From positions 25,449,618-25,513,617 of the forward strand of contig CP141128.1 in assembly GCA_035236585.1 (NCBI GenBank): a DNA stretch of 64,000 nt, given 5' to 3'. Position numbers and translations under genes: made by a program. Position 1 is the stretch's first letter; the number at the start of each line of letters is the position of its first letter. Positions 11,601-24,644 of this stretch are shown here, one piece after another. The notes below the pieces were generated by a model, which searched no databases, was not told the DNA's origin, and saw only the letters and a list, made by a program, of their open reading frames with translations. This DNA comes from Warburgia ugandensis. Lineage: Eukaryota; Streptophyta; Magnoliopsida; Canellales; Canellaceae.

Positions 11601-14600
11601 GAGCCATTTTGATAATGGCAGGGTTCGCTGGTGTAACAACCTTAAAATTATACCATTCCATGATTAGTTTACAACTTTTGAAGAAGTATATATTTTATTA
11701 GGAAAGTTATTTATAACTAAAACTAAAACCATTCGATAGTACCCAAAAAATGGAATTCAACGAGTGAAAGAATGCAAAAAATAGATTCTACATGAAGAAG
11801 TTATGGGACCACAAAGTCAAGGTTATTTCGATAATTAAAAGAGAAAAAAAAAAAAAAAACATAGAAACCTTAGGTGCCCATATTGATAATGGCGAGGCTC
11901 CCTAGGGCAACAACCTTAAAATTTTACTATTCCATGATCAGCTTACAAGTTTTCAAGAAGTATATCTTTTAATAGGAAAATTATTTACAACTAAAACTAA
12001 AACCATTAGATAGTACTCAGGAAATGGAATTCAACGAGCCAAAGAATGCAAAAAATAGATTCTGCATGAAGAAGTTATGGGACAACAAAGTCAGGGTTAT
12101 TATAATAATTAAAAGAGAAAAAAAAAAACATAGGAACCTTATGTGGTCATTTTGATAATGGTGGGGCTCGCTGGGGCAACAACCTTAAAATTTTACTATT
12201 CAATGATAAATTCACGAGTTTTCAAGATGTATATCTTTTCATAGGAAAATTATTTAGAACTAAACAAAAACCATTGGATAGTACTAAGAAAATGGAATTC
12301 AATGATCGAAAGAATGCTGAAAATAGATTTCGTATGAAGAAGTTGTGGGACCTCAAAATTAGGGCTATCTCATTAATTAAAATTGAAAAATAAAACATAG
12401 AAACCATAGGGGCCATTTTGATAATGGTGGGGCTCGTTGGTGTAACAACCATTAGTTGTTACTCAGAAAATAGAATTCAACGAGGGAAAGAATACTGAAA
12501 ATAGACTCCATGTGAAGAAGTTATGCGACCTCAAAGTCAGGGCTGTTTCGGTAATTAAAAGTTAAATAAAAACATAGAAACCTTAGGGAGCCATTTTGAT
12601 AATGGCAGGGTTCGCTGGTGTAACAACCTTAAAATTATACCATTCCATGATCAGTTTATGAGTTTTCAAGAAGTATATCTTTTAATAGGAAAATTATTTG
12701 GAACAAAAACAGAAACCATTGGATACTACCTAGAAAATGGAAATCAATGAGAGAAAGAATGCTGAAAATAGAGTCCGTATGAAGAAGTTATGGGACCTCA
12801 AAATAAGGGCTATTTCTGTTATGAAAATTGAAAGAAAAACATAGGAACCTCAGGGAGCCATTTTGATAATGGTAGGGTTCGCTGGTCTAACAACCTTAAA
12901 ATTTTACTATTCCATGATCAGTTTGTGGATTTTCAAGAAGTATATCTTTGAATAGATAAATTGTATAGAACTAAAACTAAAACCATTAGATAGTACTCAG
13001 GAAATGGAATTCAACGAGCGAAAGAAAGTAGAAAATAGATTCTGTTTGAAGAAGTTATGGGACCACCAAGTCAGGGTTATTGTGATAATTAAAAGAGAAA
13101 AAAAACATAGAAAGCTTTGGTGGTCATTTTGGTAATGGCGGGGCTCACTGGGGCAACAACCTTAAAATTTTAGTATTCAATGATCAATTTATAAGTTTTC
13201 AGGAAGTATATCTTTTAATAGGAAAATTATATAGAACAAAAATGGAAAACACTGGATAGTACCAAGAAAATGGAATTCAATGAGCGAAAGAATGCTGAAA
13301 ATAGAGTCCGTATGAAGAAGTTATGGAACGTCAAAATCAGGGCTATCTCATTAATTAAAACTAAAAAAAAAAACATAGAAATCGTAGGGGGACTTTTTGA
13401 TAATGCCGGGGCTCGTTGGTGTAACAACAAATAGTTATTACTTAGACTCCAAGTGAAGAAGTTGAGGGACCACAAAGTCAGCGCTATTTCAGTACTTAAA
13501 AGTGAAAAAAAACAAAGAAACCTCATGGGTCCATTTTGATAATGGCAGTGCTCGGTGGTGTAATAACCATTATATACTACTCAGAAAATCAAATTTAACT
13601 AGTGTAAGAATGCAGAAAATAAAGTTTGTATGATGAACTTATGGGACTTCAAAGTCAGGGCTATTTCTGTAACTAGAAGTGAAAGAAAAGTGTAGAAACC
13701 TCAGGGAGCCATTTTGATAATGGAAGGGCTCACTAGTGTAACAACCTTAAAATTTTACTATTTCATAATCAGTTTTTGAGTTTTCAAGAACTCAAACAGA
13801 AACCATTAGATAGTAATTAGGAAATGGAAATCAATGAGCGAATGAATGCTGAATATGGAGTCCGTATAAAGAAGTTATGGTAACTCAAAGTCAAGGCTAT
13901 TTCAGTATTTAAAAGTGAAAAAAAAAACATAGAAACCTCAAGTGTCCATTTTGATAATGGAGGGACTCTCTGGTGTAAGAACTAGACATTACTCAGAAAA
14001 TCAAATTTAACACGCAAAAGAATGCTCAAAATAGAGTCCATATGAAGAAGTTATGGGACCTCAAAATAAGGGTTATTTCTGTAATTAAAAGTCAAAGAAA
14101 AACATAGAAACCTCAAGGAGCCATTTTCATAATGGCGGGGTTCACTGGTGTAACAACCTTAAAATTTTACTATTCCATGATCAGTTTACGAGTTTTCAAG
14201 AAGTATATCTTTTAATAGGAAAATTATTTAGAACTAAAACTAAAACCATTAGATAGTACTCAAGAAATGGAATTCACCGAGCGAGAGAATGCAGAAAATA
14301 GATTCCATATGAAGAAGTTATGGGGCCACAAAGTCAGGGTTATTACAATAATCAAAAGAGGAAAAAAAAAACATAGAAACCTTAGGTGGTCATTTTGATA
14401 ATGGTGGGGCTTGCTGGGGCAACAACCTTAAAATTTTACTATACAATGATCAATTTATATGTTTTCAAGAATTATATCTTTCCATAGGAATATTATTTAG
14501 AACTAAAACAGTAACCATTGGATAGTACTTTGAAAATGTAATTCAAAGAGCGAAAGAATGCTGAAAATAGAGACCGTATGAAGAAGTTATGGGACCTCAA

Positions 14601-15119
14601 ATTCAGAGCTATTTTGGTAATTAAAAGTGAGAAAAAACATAGAAACCTCAAGGGTCCATTTTGATAATGGTGGGGCTTGGTGGTGTAACAACCGCTAGAC
14701 ATTACTCGGAAAATCAAATTCAACAAGCAAAAGAATGCTCAAAATAGAGCTCGTATGTAGAAGTTGTGGGACCTCAAAATTAGGGCTATTTCTGTAATTA
14801 AAAGTAAAAGAAAAACATAGAAACCTTAGGGAGCCATTTTGGTAATGGCGTGGTCGCTGGTGTAGCAACCTTAATTTTACTATTCCATGATCAATTTACG
14901 AGTTTTTAAGAAGTATATCTTTTAATAGGAAAATTATTTAGGACTAAAATGGAAACCATTGGATAGTACTTAGAAAATGGAATTCAATGAGCAAAAGAAG
15001 GATGAAAATAAACTCCGTATGAAGAAGTTATGGGACCTAAAAGTCAGGGCTATTTCATTAATTAAAAGTGAAAAAAAAAAACATAGAAACCACAAGGGGC
15101 CATTTTGATAGTGGCGGGG
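8647..15119 (+). repeat. LTR-derived satellite, array I segment b
   Basis: Continuation of the array after X1, first five bases being the TSD copy. Unit starts include 8764, 8941, 9119, 9353, 9542, 9805, 9982, 10092, 10327, 10506, 10773, 11039, 11217, 11454, 11632, 11906, 12175, 12441, 12619, 12886, 13152, 13420, 13559, 13737, 13974, 14149, 14418, 14684 and 14861. Here the M class (about 234-237 bp) appears, at 9119, 10092, 11217 and 13737. It lacks about 30 bp inside the 90-bp segment that S units lack entirely. M is always followed by an S unit beginning with a GACATT- or CATT-type head. Units at 9982 (110 bp) and 13420 (139 bp) carry internal deletions. A poly-A run near 9476-9496 lengthens one S unit to 189 bp. 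Confidence 0.92.
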
Positions 15120-15545
15120 TGTAATGACTCCATTTATGTAACATTGAAATCCTAAGTTAGTAATGAAAAGTTCACTTTTTGGAGATATGGGTATTTTGGT
15201 GATTTCACTATTCATCCTAACTGGACCCAAAAATTTAGTCCTAAGAGTAGTACCCTTAGGTGTGTCTCGGAAAAAGGAATCCAACAAGACAAAAATCACT
15301 CAGAACAAAGTTAAAATGAGTAAGTTATGGCCCTTTGAAGTTCAAGGGCAAAAGTGTAATTTATATTAAAAACGGATTTAGCCTGAGAAACACAGGGACC
15401 CGTTTTGATACAGGCACCCCTCTTCCTCAACGTCCTAGAGGGTTCTAGAACGACTGTGTTTAGGGGAGAAACCACCACCATTCTGGAGGTTTCTCCACCG
15501 CCATTCCATGGTGGTAAGAACCCCCTCCAGAACCCTCTTCAAGCA

Positions 15546-15560
15546 CTATAAATAGAGCTC
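15546..15560 (+). promoter_or_regulatory. TATA box of solo LTR S1
   Basis: CTATAAATAGAGCTC, identical in all well-preserved 2.5 kb LTRs of the window. It lies about 425 bp from the LTR start, just before the sequence that reads GGGCGCC. It marks the likely U3/R boundary about 30 bp downstream. Confidence 0.8.
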
Positions 15561-15815
15561 TTGGGCGCCTCCAATGGCAGCCCAAAAGCTTGGGAAAAAC
15601 CCATCGTGGAGAGGCAGACAAGAGGAGAAAACATGGAGAAAAACCCGGCCACGAACTAGGTATGCCCAAAACCCCTCCAAACCCATCTCCCCCTTTGACT
15701 TTGGGTGGATTTTCCCATGTTTTTGCATGAAAAACCAAGCAAAACGGGCCTCTAAGGAGCCACAAAGGACCCAGGGACGGTGGCTGGGGCGCACTAGTTC
15801 GACAGGGTTGAACCA

Positions 15816-15834
15816 GGGCGTCCCGAGGACGCCC
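15816..15834 (+). other. LTR leader hairpin (S1)
   Basis: Perfect 8-bp arms GGGCGTCC and GGACGCCC around CGA. A second, imperfect hairpin precedes it (GTTCGAC ... GTTGAAC). Both lie about 260 nt downstream of the TATA box and would therefore be in the transcribed leader. Confidence 0.7.
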
Positions 15835-16355
15835 CAGTCCCCACAGGATGAAACGCGTCGACCGCATTAGAGAGAAACCAGCGGACGTGTGGAAAGCCCT
15901 GTGCGTCTACAGACGCGCCCGCTAGGGTGCACACCGCTGACGCGGGATAAGTTAGCGTCCCAGGCTTCCACCTTGTATGGGCCTCTATGTACACTTGATA
16001 TTAAATTGCCCATAACTTGAGTTCTAGGGCTCCGATTGAGGTGCTGCGAAAGGCGTTGTGTCCGTATCAACGATGCGGACACATCCAAATCATAAAATAC
16101 CTAATCAAGGCCCAATCTAAGGTAGGCACGACCCTTGAACTATGATAGTGGCACGGGACCACTAAACCTTTGTAAACCTGATGATACCAAGGCCCAGTTA
16201 GGACCTTAGGACAACCATAGGCATGGGAATGAACCCTTAATGCCTAAGTAGTAAGATCAACCATTCTAAAACCTATAGAAATAGGTCAAGCTAACCTTGT
16301 TCCCCTAAATTATGAGCAGGAGCGTACGAGGACAAGGGGGCTAGCGTGACCAAAC

Positions 16356-16364
16356 CAGGTAGGT
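16356..16364 (+). promoter_or_regulatory. Conserved splice-donor-like motif CAGGTAGGT in S1
   Basis: Matches the plant 5' splice-site pattern CAG/GTaagt at most positions. The same or a near-identical motif is found in the middle of LTRs from all three families here (for example 4018-4026, 40067-40075, 56957-56965 and 60619-60627). That it is used for splicing is an inference. Confidence 0.35.
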
Positions 16365-17634
16365 GCTCTATTGCTACTAGACTTTTAAAAAGAACCCACG
16401 ATTGTTTTGAGATTGCATGTTTTAAGTTTTAAGTTACATGACTTGTTTAGCATGAAGTAAGCTCATAAATGAATTCAGCATGCATATGACAAATACATTA
16501 TGCATAGACATGTTTTGCAAACAATTGCATAAATTGTATGATTTGTGAGTATTGAGTTTTGAAAATTTCATATCCTTGAGGGTTACCAAAAGACGCTGGA
16601 GTGCCCAAAAGACGTTAGGTAGGCAGTTGTGAGGGCCAGGCAGTTGTGAGGGACCCAAAGAGGACAGGTTTTGAAAAAGAGGTTTTAGTTTGATTAATTG
16701 TATATGATTTGGGCTAGTAAGCTCGTGGGCGCTATGCCGAGAGGTCTGGGGTGGCCTCCCAGCCTCTACCACTATTAGGTGGAAAGGGTACCACGCCAAA
16801 AAAAGGCATGTCCCTACGTCGACTGCATGTGGTATAGGGGGCTACCACTGGTGTCACAACACTGGGTCGATGTGTCATATGCCTTGTGGAGGCTATGACC
16901 GAGTGTCCCTAGGTACCCGGGGACCACACGGCGGTGAGGTTGTGGGCATAGTGGGCCCTATGTTTTGAAGATTTACTTGCATTGCATATGGCATGACATG
17001 AGGTTGGTCAACCATACCATATATCCATGAGTTGGATTCAGTTGAGCGTCTTATGCATATCATTATATTTATGATATATATGATACTTTCGACTTAGATT
17101 ATGCGATCCTTTAAGTCGTCAGTATTCCAATTCGACAATGGTTTTTAATATCGATATTGAACATGAGTGTTCAAACATGCACATGTTTTAAAGAGCATAT
17201 GATTTTAAACATAGCATGCATTATAAAACTAGTAGTGATGGACTCCTACTAAGTATAGTATATACTCACCCAATCCTCAATATTTTTCAGACACAAAGTA
17301 AACACTTAAGGACAGGATATACGGTGACAGACCCGTGATAGAGAACGTTCAAATTAAGTGCCAGTAAGTAAACCCCTACCTTATCTTTCAGTGAATGATA
17401 CTTGATTGTAGTTACTCTCTGTAGTTGAGGCTATGACTAACACTTTCTTGGGAATAGAGTCAATTTAAAACTATGCCATGCCTATATGGTTTGGAAATGT
17501 ATTTTGACACTGGGGGTTTTATATGAAAGATTGCTTTCCAAAACCAAAAGAATTTCATGCATTTCATATTTCTAAAATAAGAGATCTCGCCTTTTTATCA
17601 AATTTCCATCATAAACAAAACTCGGGTCGTCACA

Positions 17635-20580
17635 CAGGGCTATTTTGATAATTAAAAGAGAAAAAGAAATAGAAAGCTTAGGTGGCCATTTTATAATGGT
17701 GGGGCTCACTAGAGCAACATCCTTAAAATTTTACTATTCAATGATCAATTTACAAGTTTTCAAGAAGTATATCTTTTAATACGAAAATTATTTAGAACAA
17801 AAATGGGAACCATTGGATAGTACTTAGAAAATGGAATTCAATGAGCGAAAGATTGCTGAATATAAAGTCTGTATGAAGACATTATGCGACCTCAAAGTCT
17901 GGGCTATTTTAGTAATTAAAAGTAAAAAAAAAACATAGAAACCACAGGGGGCCATTTTGATAATGGTGGGGCTCGTTGGTGTAATGACCATTAGTTGTTA
18001 CTTAGAAAATAGAATTCAATGAGGGAAAGAATGCTGTAAATAGACTCCGTGTGAAGAAGTTATGGGACCTCAATGTCAAGGCTATTTCTGTACTTAAAAG
18101 TGAAAAAAAACATAAAAACCTCAGGAAGCCATTTCAATAATGGTGGGGCTTGCTGAGGTAACAAACTTAAAATTATACTATTCCATGATCAGTTTACGAG
18201 TTTTGAAGAAGTATATCCTTTGATAGGAAAATTATTTAGAACTAAAATTGAATCCATTAGATAGTAATGAGGTAATGGAATTCAACGAGCAAAAGAATGC
18301 TGAAAATAGAGTCTGTATGAAGATGTTATGGGCCTCAAGGTTAGGGCTATTTCAATAATTATAAGTGGAAAAAAAACATAGAAACTTAGGGGACCATTTT
18401 GATAGTGGGGCGGCTCGCTAGTGTAACAACCATTAGATATTATTTAGGAAATAGAATTCAACAAGTGAAAGAATGATGAAAATAGAGTACATATGAAGAA
18501 GTTATGGGACCTCAAAATCAAGTCTATTTCGGTAATTAAAAGTAAAAAAAAAAACATAGAAACCACCGAGGGCCATTTTGATAATGGCAGGGCTTGTTGG
18601 TGTAACGACCATTAGTTGTTACTCACAAAATCAAATTCAACGAGTGATAGTATGATGTAACTAGACTCCATGTGAAGAAGTTATGGGACCTCAATGTTAG
18701 GGCTATTTCGGTACTTAAAATTGAAAAAAAAAAAACATAGAAACCATAGGGGTCCATTTTGATAATGGCAGCGCTCGCTGGTGTAACAACCATTAGTTAT
18801 TACTCAAAAAATCAAATTCAACGAGCGAAAGAATGCTGAAAATAAACTCTGTATGAAGAAGTTATGGGACCTCAAAGTCAGCACTATTTTTGTAATTAAA
18901 AGTTAAAGAAAAACGTAGAAACCTCAGGGAGCCATTTTGATAATGTCAGGGCTCGCTAGTGTAACAACCTTAAAATTTTACTATTCCATAATCAATTTTT
19001 TAATTTTCAAGAACACAAACAGAAACCATTAGATAGTAATCAGGAAATGAAAATCAAAGAGTGAAAGAATGCTAAAAAATAAGTCAGTATGAAGAAGTTA
19101 TGGGACCTCAAAGTCAAGGCTACTTTGGTATTTAAAAGTGAAAAAAAAACATAGAAAGCTCAAGTGTCCATTTTGATAATGGCAGGGCTCGCTGGTATAA
19201 CAACCACTAGACATTACTCAGAAAATCAAATTCAACATGCAAAAGAATGGTTAAAATAGAGTCTGTATGAAGAACTTATGGGACCTCAAAATAAGGGCTA
19301 TTTTTGTAATTAAAAGTTAAAGAAAAACATAGAAACCTCAGGGAGCCATTTTGATAATGGCGGGGCTAGCTAGTGCAACAACCTTAAAATTTTACCATTC
19401 GATCATCAGTTTACCAGTTTTGAAGAAGTATATCTTTTAAGTGGAAAATTATTTAGAACTAAAACAGAAACCATTGGATAGTACTTGGAGAATGGAATTC
19501 AATGAGTGAAGGAATGCTGAAAATAGAGTCCGTATGAAGAAGTATGGGACCTCAAAGTCAGGTCTATTTCAGTAATTAAAAGTAAAAAAAAAAAAACATA
19601 GAAACCACAGGGGGCCATTTTGTTAATGGCGGGGCACGCTGGTGTAGCAACCATTAGTTCTTACTCAGAAAATAGAATTCAACGAGCAAAAGAATGCTGA
19701 AAATAGACTCCGTGTGAAGAAGTTGTGGGACCTTAAAGTCAGGGCTATTTTGGTACTTAAAAGTGAAAAAAACATAGAAACCTCGGGAAGCCATTTCAAT
19801 AATGGTGGGGCTCGCTAGTGTAACAGCCCTAAAATTTTACTATTTGATGATCAGTTTTTGAGTTTTCAAGAAGTATATCCTTTGAGAGGAAAATTATTTA
19901 GAACTAAAACTGAATCCATTGGATAGTACTAAGGAAATTGAATTCAACCAGCGAAAGAATGCTGAAAATAGAGTCCGTGTGAAGATGTTATGGGGCCTGA
20001 AAATTAGGGCTATTTCAATAATTATAAGTGGTAAAAAAGCATAGAAACCTCAGGGGACCATTTTGATAGTGGGGTGGCTCGCTAGTGTAACAACCATTAG
20101 ATATTTCTTAGAAAATAGAATTCAACAAGCGAAAAAATGCTGAAAATAGAGTCTGTATGAAGAAGTTGTGGGACCTCAGAGTCAAGGCTGTTTCGGTAAT
20201 TAAAAGTAAAAAAAAACATGGAAACCTCAAGGGTCCATTTAGATAATGGCGGGGCTCGCTGCTGTAACAATGACTAAACAACACTCGGAAAATCAAATTC
20301 AACATGCAAAAGAATGCTCAAAATAGACTCCGCATGAAGAAGTTATGGGACCTCAAAATAAGGGCTATTTCAATAATTAAAAGTTAAAGAAAAACATAGA
20401 AATCTCAAGGAACCATTTTGATAATGGTGGGGTTCGCTCGTGTAACAACCTTAAAATTTTACTATTTCATGATTAGTTTACGAGTTTTTAAGAAGTATAG
20501 CTTTTAATAGGAAAATTATTTAGAACTAAAAGTAAAACCCTTAGGAAATGGAATTGAACAAGTGAAAGAATGCAAAAAAT
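17635..20580 (+). repeat. LTR-derived satellite, array I segment c
   Basis: Begins inside a monomer (CAGGGCTATTTT) right after S1. Units start at 17713, 17980, 18157, 18422, 18601, 18782, 18960, 19196, 19374, 19643, 19819, 20086, 20263 and 20441. Class order from 18157 is L'-S-S-S-M-S-L-S, where L' is a long variant recognised by TATCCTTTGATAGG, TGAATCCATT and a GATAGTGGGGCGGCTC-type end. The last unit is cut at 20580 by the compound element (TSD AAAAT) and resumes at 31535. Confidence 0.92.
18157..19818 (+). repeat. Higher-order satellite repeat, copy 1 (one unit missing)
   Basis: Eight monomers L'-S-S-S-M-S-L-S, 1662 bp. Compared with the copy at 41655-43582 it lacks one L unit of about 267 bp; 1662 plus 267 gives 1929 bp, matching the other copy's 1928 bp. 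Confidence 0.75.
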
Positions 20581-22862
20581 TATGACGACCCAGGTTTTAT
20601 ATGATGTAAATTTCATAAAATGGTGAAATCTCTTGTTTTAGAAATTTGAAATCCATGAAAATCTTTTGTTTTGGAAAGCAATGTTTTGTATAAAACCCTG
20701 AGTGTCCAAACACATTTTCACATCATATAGCCTTGGCATAGTTTTAAATCAACTCTATTCCCAAGAAAGTGCTAGTCACAGCCCCAGCTACAGAGAGTAA
20801 CTATAATCAAGTAACATTCATTGAAAGATAAGGTAGGGGTTTACTGACTTGTGCTTAATTCAGATGTTCTCTATTGCGGGTCTGTTGCGGGAATATCCTG
20901 TCCTTAAATGTTTACTTGTATCTGAAAAATAACTAAGGATTGGGTGAGTATACGCTATACTCAGTAGGAGTCTATCACTACTAGTTTTACAATGCATGTT
21001 ATGTTTTAAAACCATAAGTTCTTTAAACCATGTGCATGTTTGGACACTCATGTTCAAAAGCCAACCTCTCGGCATAGCGCCCACGAGCTTACTAGCCCAA
21101 ATCATACACGATCAAGCAAGAAAAAACCTCTTTTTCAAAACATGTCCTCTTTGGGTCCCTCACAACTGCCTACCCAGCGTCTTTTGGGCACTCCAGTGTC
21201 TTTTGGTAACCCTCAATGATATGCATTTATTCAAAAACTCAATAATCACAAATCATGCAATTTATGCAATCGGTTGCAAAACATGCATGCAATGCATAAA
21301 ATCTGCTCATGCTAGTATCGCATTCAAAGTCATAACCCTGCCTAGAGGCCTGACATCCTAGAAGTCTGCCAGCCTAGAAGCTTGTCAGCTCTCTCTGGGT
21401 CGCCCTCATTGACCTGCCCTCATCGGCCAAGGCTACACTTACCATGTAGACAAGAATCCTTTTTCAAAACATGTCTATGCTAAGTTCATTTATGAAATCA
21501 GTTCATGCTAAGCAGGTCATGTGCATGAGAACATGTTACATAAAAACATGCATTAGAAAAGCAACCATGACTCAAAACATGCATTCTCAAAACATCATGG
21601 GTTCTTTTTAAAAGCCTAGTAGCAATAGAATACCTACCTGGTTTGATTGCGCTAGTCCCTTCTCCTCGTATGTTCCTGGACATGGTTTACGGGAAAAAGG
21701 TTAGCTTGGCCTATTTCTATAGGCTCTAGAATAGTTTACCACACTACTTAGGCATTAAGAGTTCATTCCCATGCCTAAGGGCCTCCTAAGGTCCCTCACT
21801 GGGCCTTGGTATAGTCAGGTTTGTAACGGTTTAGTGGCCCCGCACCACTATCATGGTTTAAGGGTCATGCTATCCTTAGATAGGGGCTTGATCAAGTATT
21901 TTATGGTTTGTGTGTGCCCGTGCCGTCGATATGGACACAATGCCTCTTGTGGCGCCTCAATCAGAGTCCTAGAACTCATGTTATGGGCAATTTTGTGTTA
22001 AGAATACATAGAAGGCCCATACGAGGCACGAGTCTAGGACACTGACGCATCCCACGTCAGCGGCGCGCGCCCCACTGGGCGCGTCTGTAGACCCACTGGG
22101 CTTCCGTCCCTCCTCCTTTGCTAGCGCGTCCATGGACATGCCCATTGGTTTTCCTTTAACGCGGTCAGTGCATTTTGGCGTTGTGGTGACATAGGCATCC
22201 TTGGGCCACAAACTAGTACACCCCAAGCACCTTCCCTGGGTCCGTTGTGGCTCCCTAGAGCCCTATTTTGCATGGTTTCTCATGCAAAAACTTAGGGAAA
22301 TTCATTCTAAGACTGCAGGAGAGATGGGTTTGGAGTGGTTTAAGCTGTACCTAGTTCATGGCCAGGTATTTTTCACATTTTCTCCTCTTGCTTGCTTCTC
22401 CAAGATGTATTTTTCCCAGGGTTTTGGGCTTCCATTTGTAATGACTCCAATTTTGTAATATTGAAATTCCAAGATAAGCAATGAAAAGATTAGTTTTTGA
22501 AGATAAGGGCATTTTAGTCATTTCACTATTTACCTTGACTGAACCCAGAAATTTGGTCCTGTAAATGGTACCATTAGGTGCGTCTCGGAAGAAGGAATCC
22601 AACGAGACCAAAATCACCCAAAACAGAGTTAAAATGAGCAAGTTATGGCCCTTTGAAGTTTAGGGGCAAAAATGTAATTTTCACAAAAAATGGATTTAGC
22701 CTGCAAAACACAGGGGCCCAATTTGATAAAGGCACCCTTCATCTTCAACCTCCTAGAGCGTTCTAGAACGGCGGTGATTGGAGGATAAATCACCGCCATT
22801 CTGGAGATTTCTCCACCGCCATTCAAAGGTGGTGACAGCCCCCTCCAGAACCCTCTCATGGC

Positions 22863-22877
22863 TCTATAAATAGAGCT
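22863..22877 (+). promoter_or_regulatory. TATA box of solo LTR S2
   Basis: CTATAAATAGAGCTC followed by TTGGGCGCC, as in the other LTRs. Confidence 0.8.
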
Positions 22878-23110
22878 CTTGGGCGCCTCTAATGGGAGCC
22901 CAAAACATTGAAGAAAACCTATTGTAGAGGAGTGACCTAGAGGGAAAACAAGGAGAAAAACCCAGCAACGAGCCAGGTATGCCCAAGATCCCTCAAAACC
23001 CATCTTCACAGTAGTTCTAGGATTAATTTCCTTAGGTTTTTGTATGAAAAACCATGCAAAATGGAGACCTGGAGACTCACCAAGGACCCAGGGACGTTCC
23101 CTGGGCTGCA

Positions 23111-23133
23111 CTGGTTTGACAAGGTCAAACCAG
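23111..23133 (+). other. LTR leader hairpin (S2), perfect 10-bp arms
   Basis: Arms CTGGTTTGAC and GTCAAACCAG around AAG. In the 3' LTR at 56231-56253 the inner arm pair is GTTCGAC/GTCGAAC, so both sides changed together (T to C on one side, A to G on the other), keeping the pairing. Confidence 0.75.
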
Positions 23134-24482
23134 GGTGTCCTGAGGATGCACTGGTTCCCCAACAAATAGGACGTTCCAGTCGGAACGTCACACGTTGTCC
23201 CGTTTGAAAAAAACCAAATGGGCGTGTCCTCGGACGCCCCCGCAAGAGAGAGAGTTGGGCGGGAAAACCCGGCGCATCTGCAGACGCGCTCGTTGAGGCG
23301 CACACCGCAGACACGCAGCGAGTTAGCAATGTGGGTTTTCTCGTTTCTTAAGGAAGCCGGGGCGCATGATGCAGACGCGCAGCGCCCTAGCATTCCGTCT
23401 TTTCATTCTTGAGACCCTTATGTACGTGCGACACTAAAACGCTTATAACTTGAGATCTAGAGCTCCGATTGAGGCACCACAAAAGGCGTTGTGTCCGTGT
23501 CAATGACACAAACACACCTAAACTATAAAATCTCTGATCAAGGCCCAATAAAAGGTGGGAATGACCCTTAGAATAGGATGGTGGTGCTTGGCCGCTAAAC
23601 CTTTGGAAAACTGAAGATACCAAGGCCTAATTAGGACCTTAGGACACCCATAAGCATAGGGATGGACCCCTAATGCCTAAGTAATAAGACCAACCACTCT
23701 AAAACCCATAAAAGATAGGCTAAACTAACCTTAATTCCCCAAACCATGTTCAGGAGTGTACGAGGACAAAAGGGTTAGGGCGACCTAGCCAAGTAGGTGC
23801 TCTATTGCTACTAGATTCTTTTAAAAGAACTATGATTGTTTTGCAAATACATAATTTAAGTATATGACTTGTTTAGCATGCATGTGACAAATGCCTTATG
23901 CATAGACATGTTTTGTATATACATTATACATAGATATGTTTTGCAAACTATTGCATACATTGCATGATCTATGAGCATTAAGTTCTTGCAAAGATTGCAT
24001 GTCCTTGAGGGTTGCCAAAAGATGCTGGAGTGCCTAGGGCCAGGCAGTTGTGAGGGACCCAAAGAGGACAGGTTTTGAAAGGAGGTTTTTGGCTTATTTG
24101 ATCGTACATGATTTGGGCTAATAAGCTCGTGGGTGCTATGGCAAGGGGTGTGGGTTGGCCACCCAGCCGCTACCACTATTAGGTGGATGGGTACCACGCC
24201 CAAAAAGGGCATGTCCCTGCTTCGACTGCATGTGGTACAGGGGGCTACCACTGGTGTCACGGCACTAGGTCGAAGTGTCATATGCCCCGTGGAGGTATAT
24301 GATCCTATGTCCCTAGGTAGCCGGGGACCCCACAGCGGTGAGGTCGTGGGCATAGTGGGACCCTATGGTTTGATGATTTGTGTGCATTGCATATGGCATG
24401 ATATGAGGTTGGTCGACCATACCATACTAGAGATCCATGAGTTGGATTCCATGAAGCATCTTATGCATATCATGATGTTATG

Positions 24483-24500
24483 ATATATATATATATATAT
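24483..24500. repeat. (AT)9 microsatellite
   Basis: Nine AT units within the 3' third of S2. Other LTR copies have only a short ATATAT at the same place, so it expanded in this copy. Confidence 0.9.
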
Positions 24501-24627
24501 GTATATGATACTTTCGATTTTGGATTATGTGATCCTTTAAGTCGTTAGTATTTCAGTTTAACAATGGATTTTAATATCGATGTTGAACTTGAGTATTCAG
24601 ACATACACATAGTGATAGGCTCCTACT

Positions 24628-24644
24628 GAGTATAGTATATACTC
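24628..24644. other. Conserved 17-bp palindrome in S2
   Basis: GAGTATA-GTA-TATACTC. The same palindrome recurs in both LTR families (41053-41069, 50837-50853), and in reverse orientation near 20947, 27110, 29889 and 31975. Role unknown. Confidence 0.7.

Larger units (their letters stand above)
15120..17634 (+). mobile_element. Solo LTR S1, chromovirus 2.5 kb LTR family
   Basis: Starts TGTAATGACTCC and ends CTCGGGTCGTCACA; 2515 bp, close to the 2526 bp of the 5' LTR at 48686-51211. It shows the order of that LTR: U3 head module, dyad ACCCGTTTTGATACAGG-type, paired CCGCCATT/ATGG motifs, TATA box, CpG-rich leader with hairpins, GGTAGGT, the 17-bp palindrome-like motif near 17257, and the terminus. 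The flanks give no convincing 5-bp duplication (CGGGG on the left, CAGGG on the right). They also do not join into one continuous monomer, so a flanking deletion or recombination between different elements is likely. Confidence 0.85.

Noticed and set aside
15460-15870. Overlapping open frames on both strands around the S1 promoter
   Set aside because: Same region of the LTR as above (TATA box and leader); no domain recognised and not conserved as a protein between copies.
22629-23393. Minus-strand open frame of 254 codons
   Set aside because: It runs antisense to the promoter and CpG-rich leader of solo LTR S2; other LTR copies lack the same frame. Length is explained by GC content.
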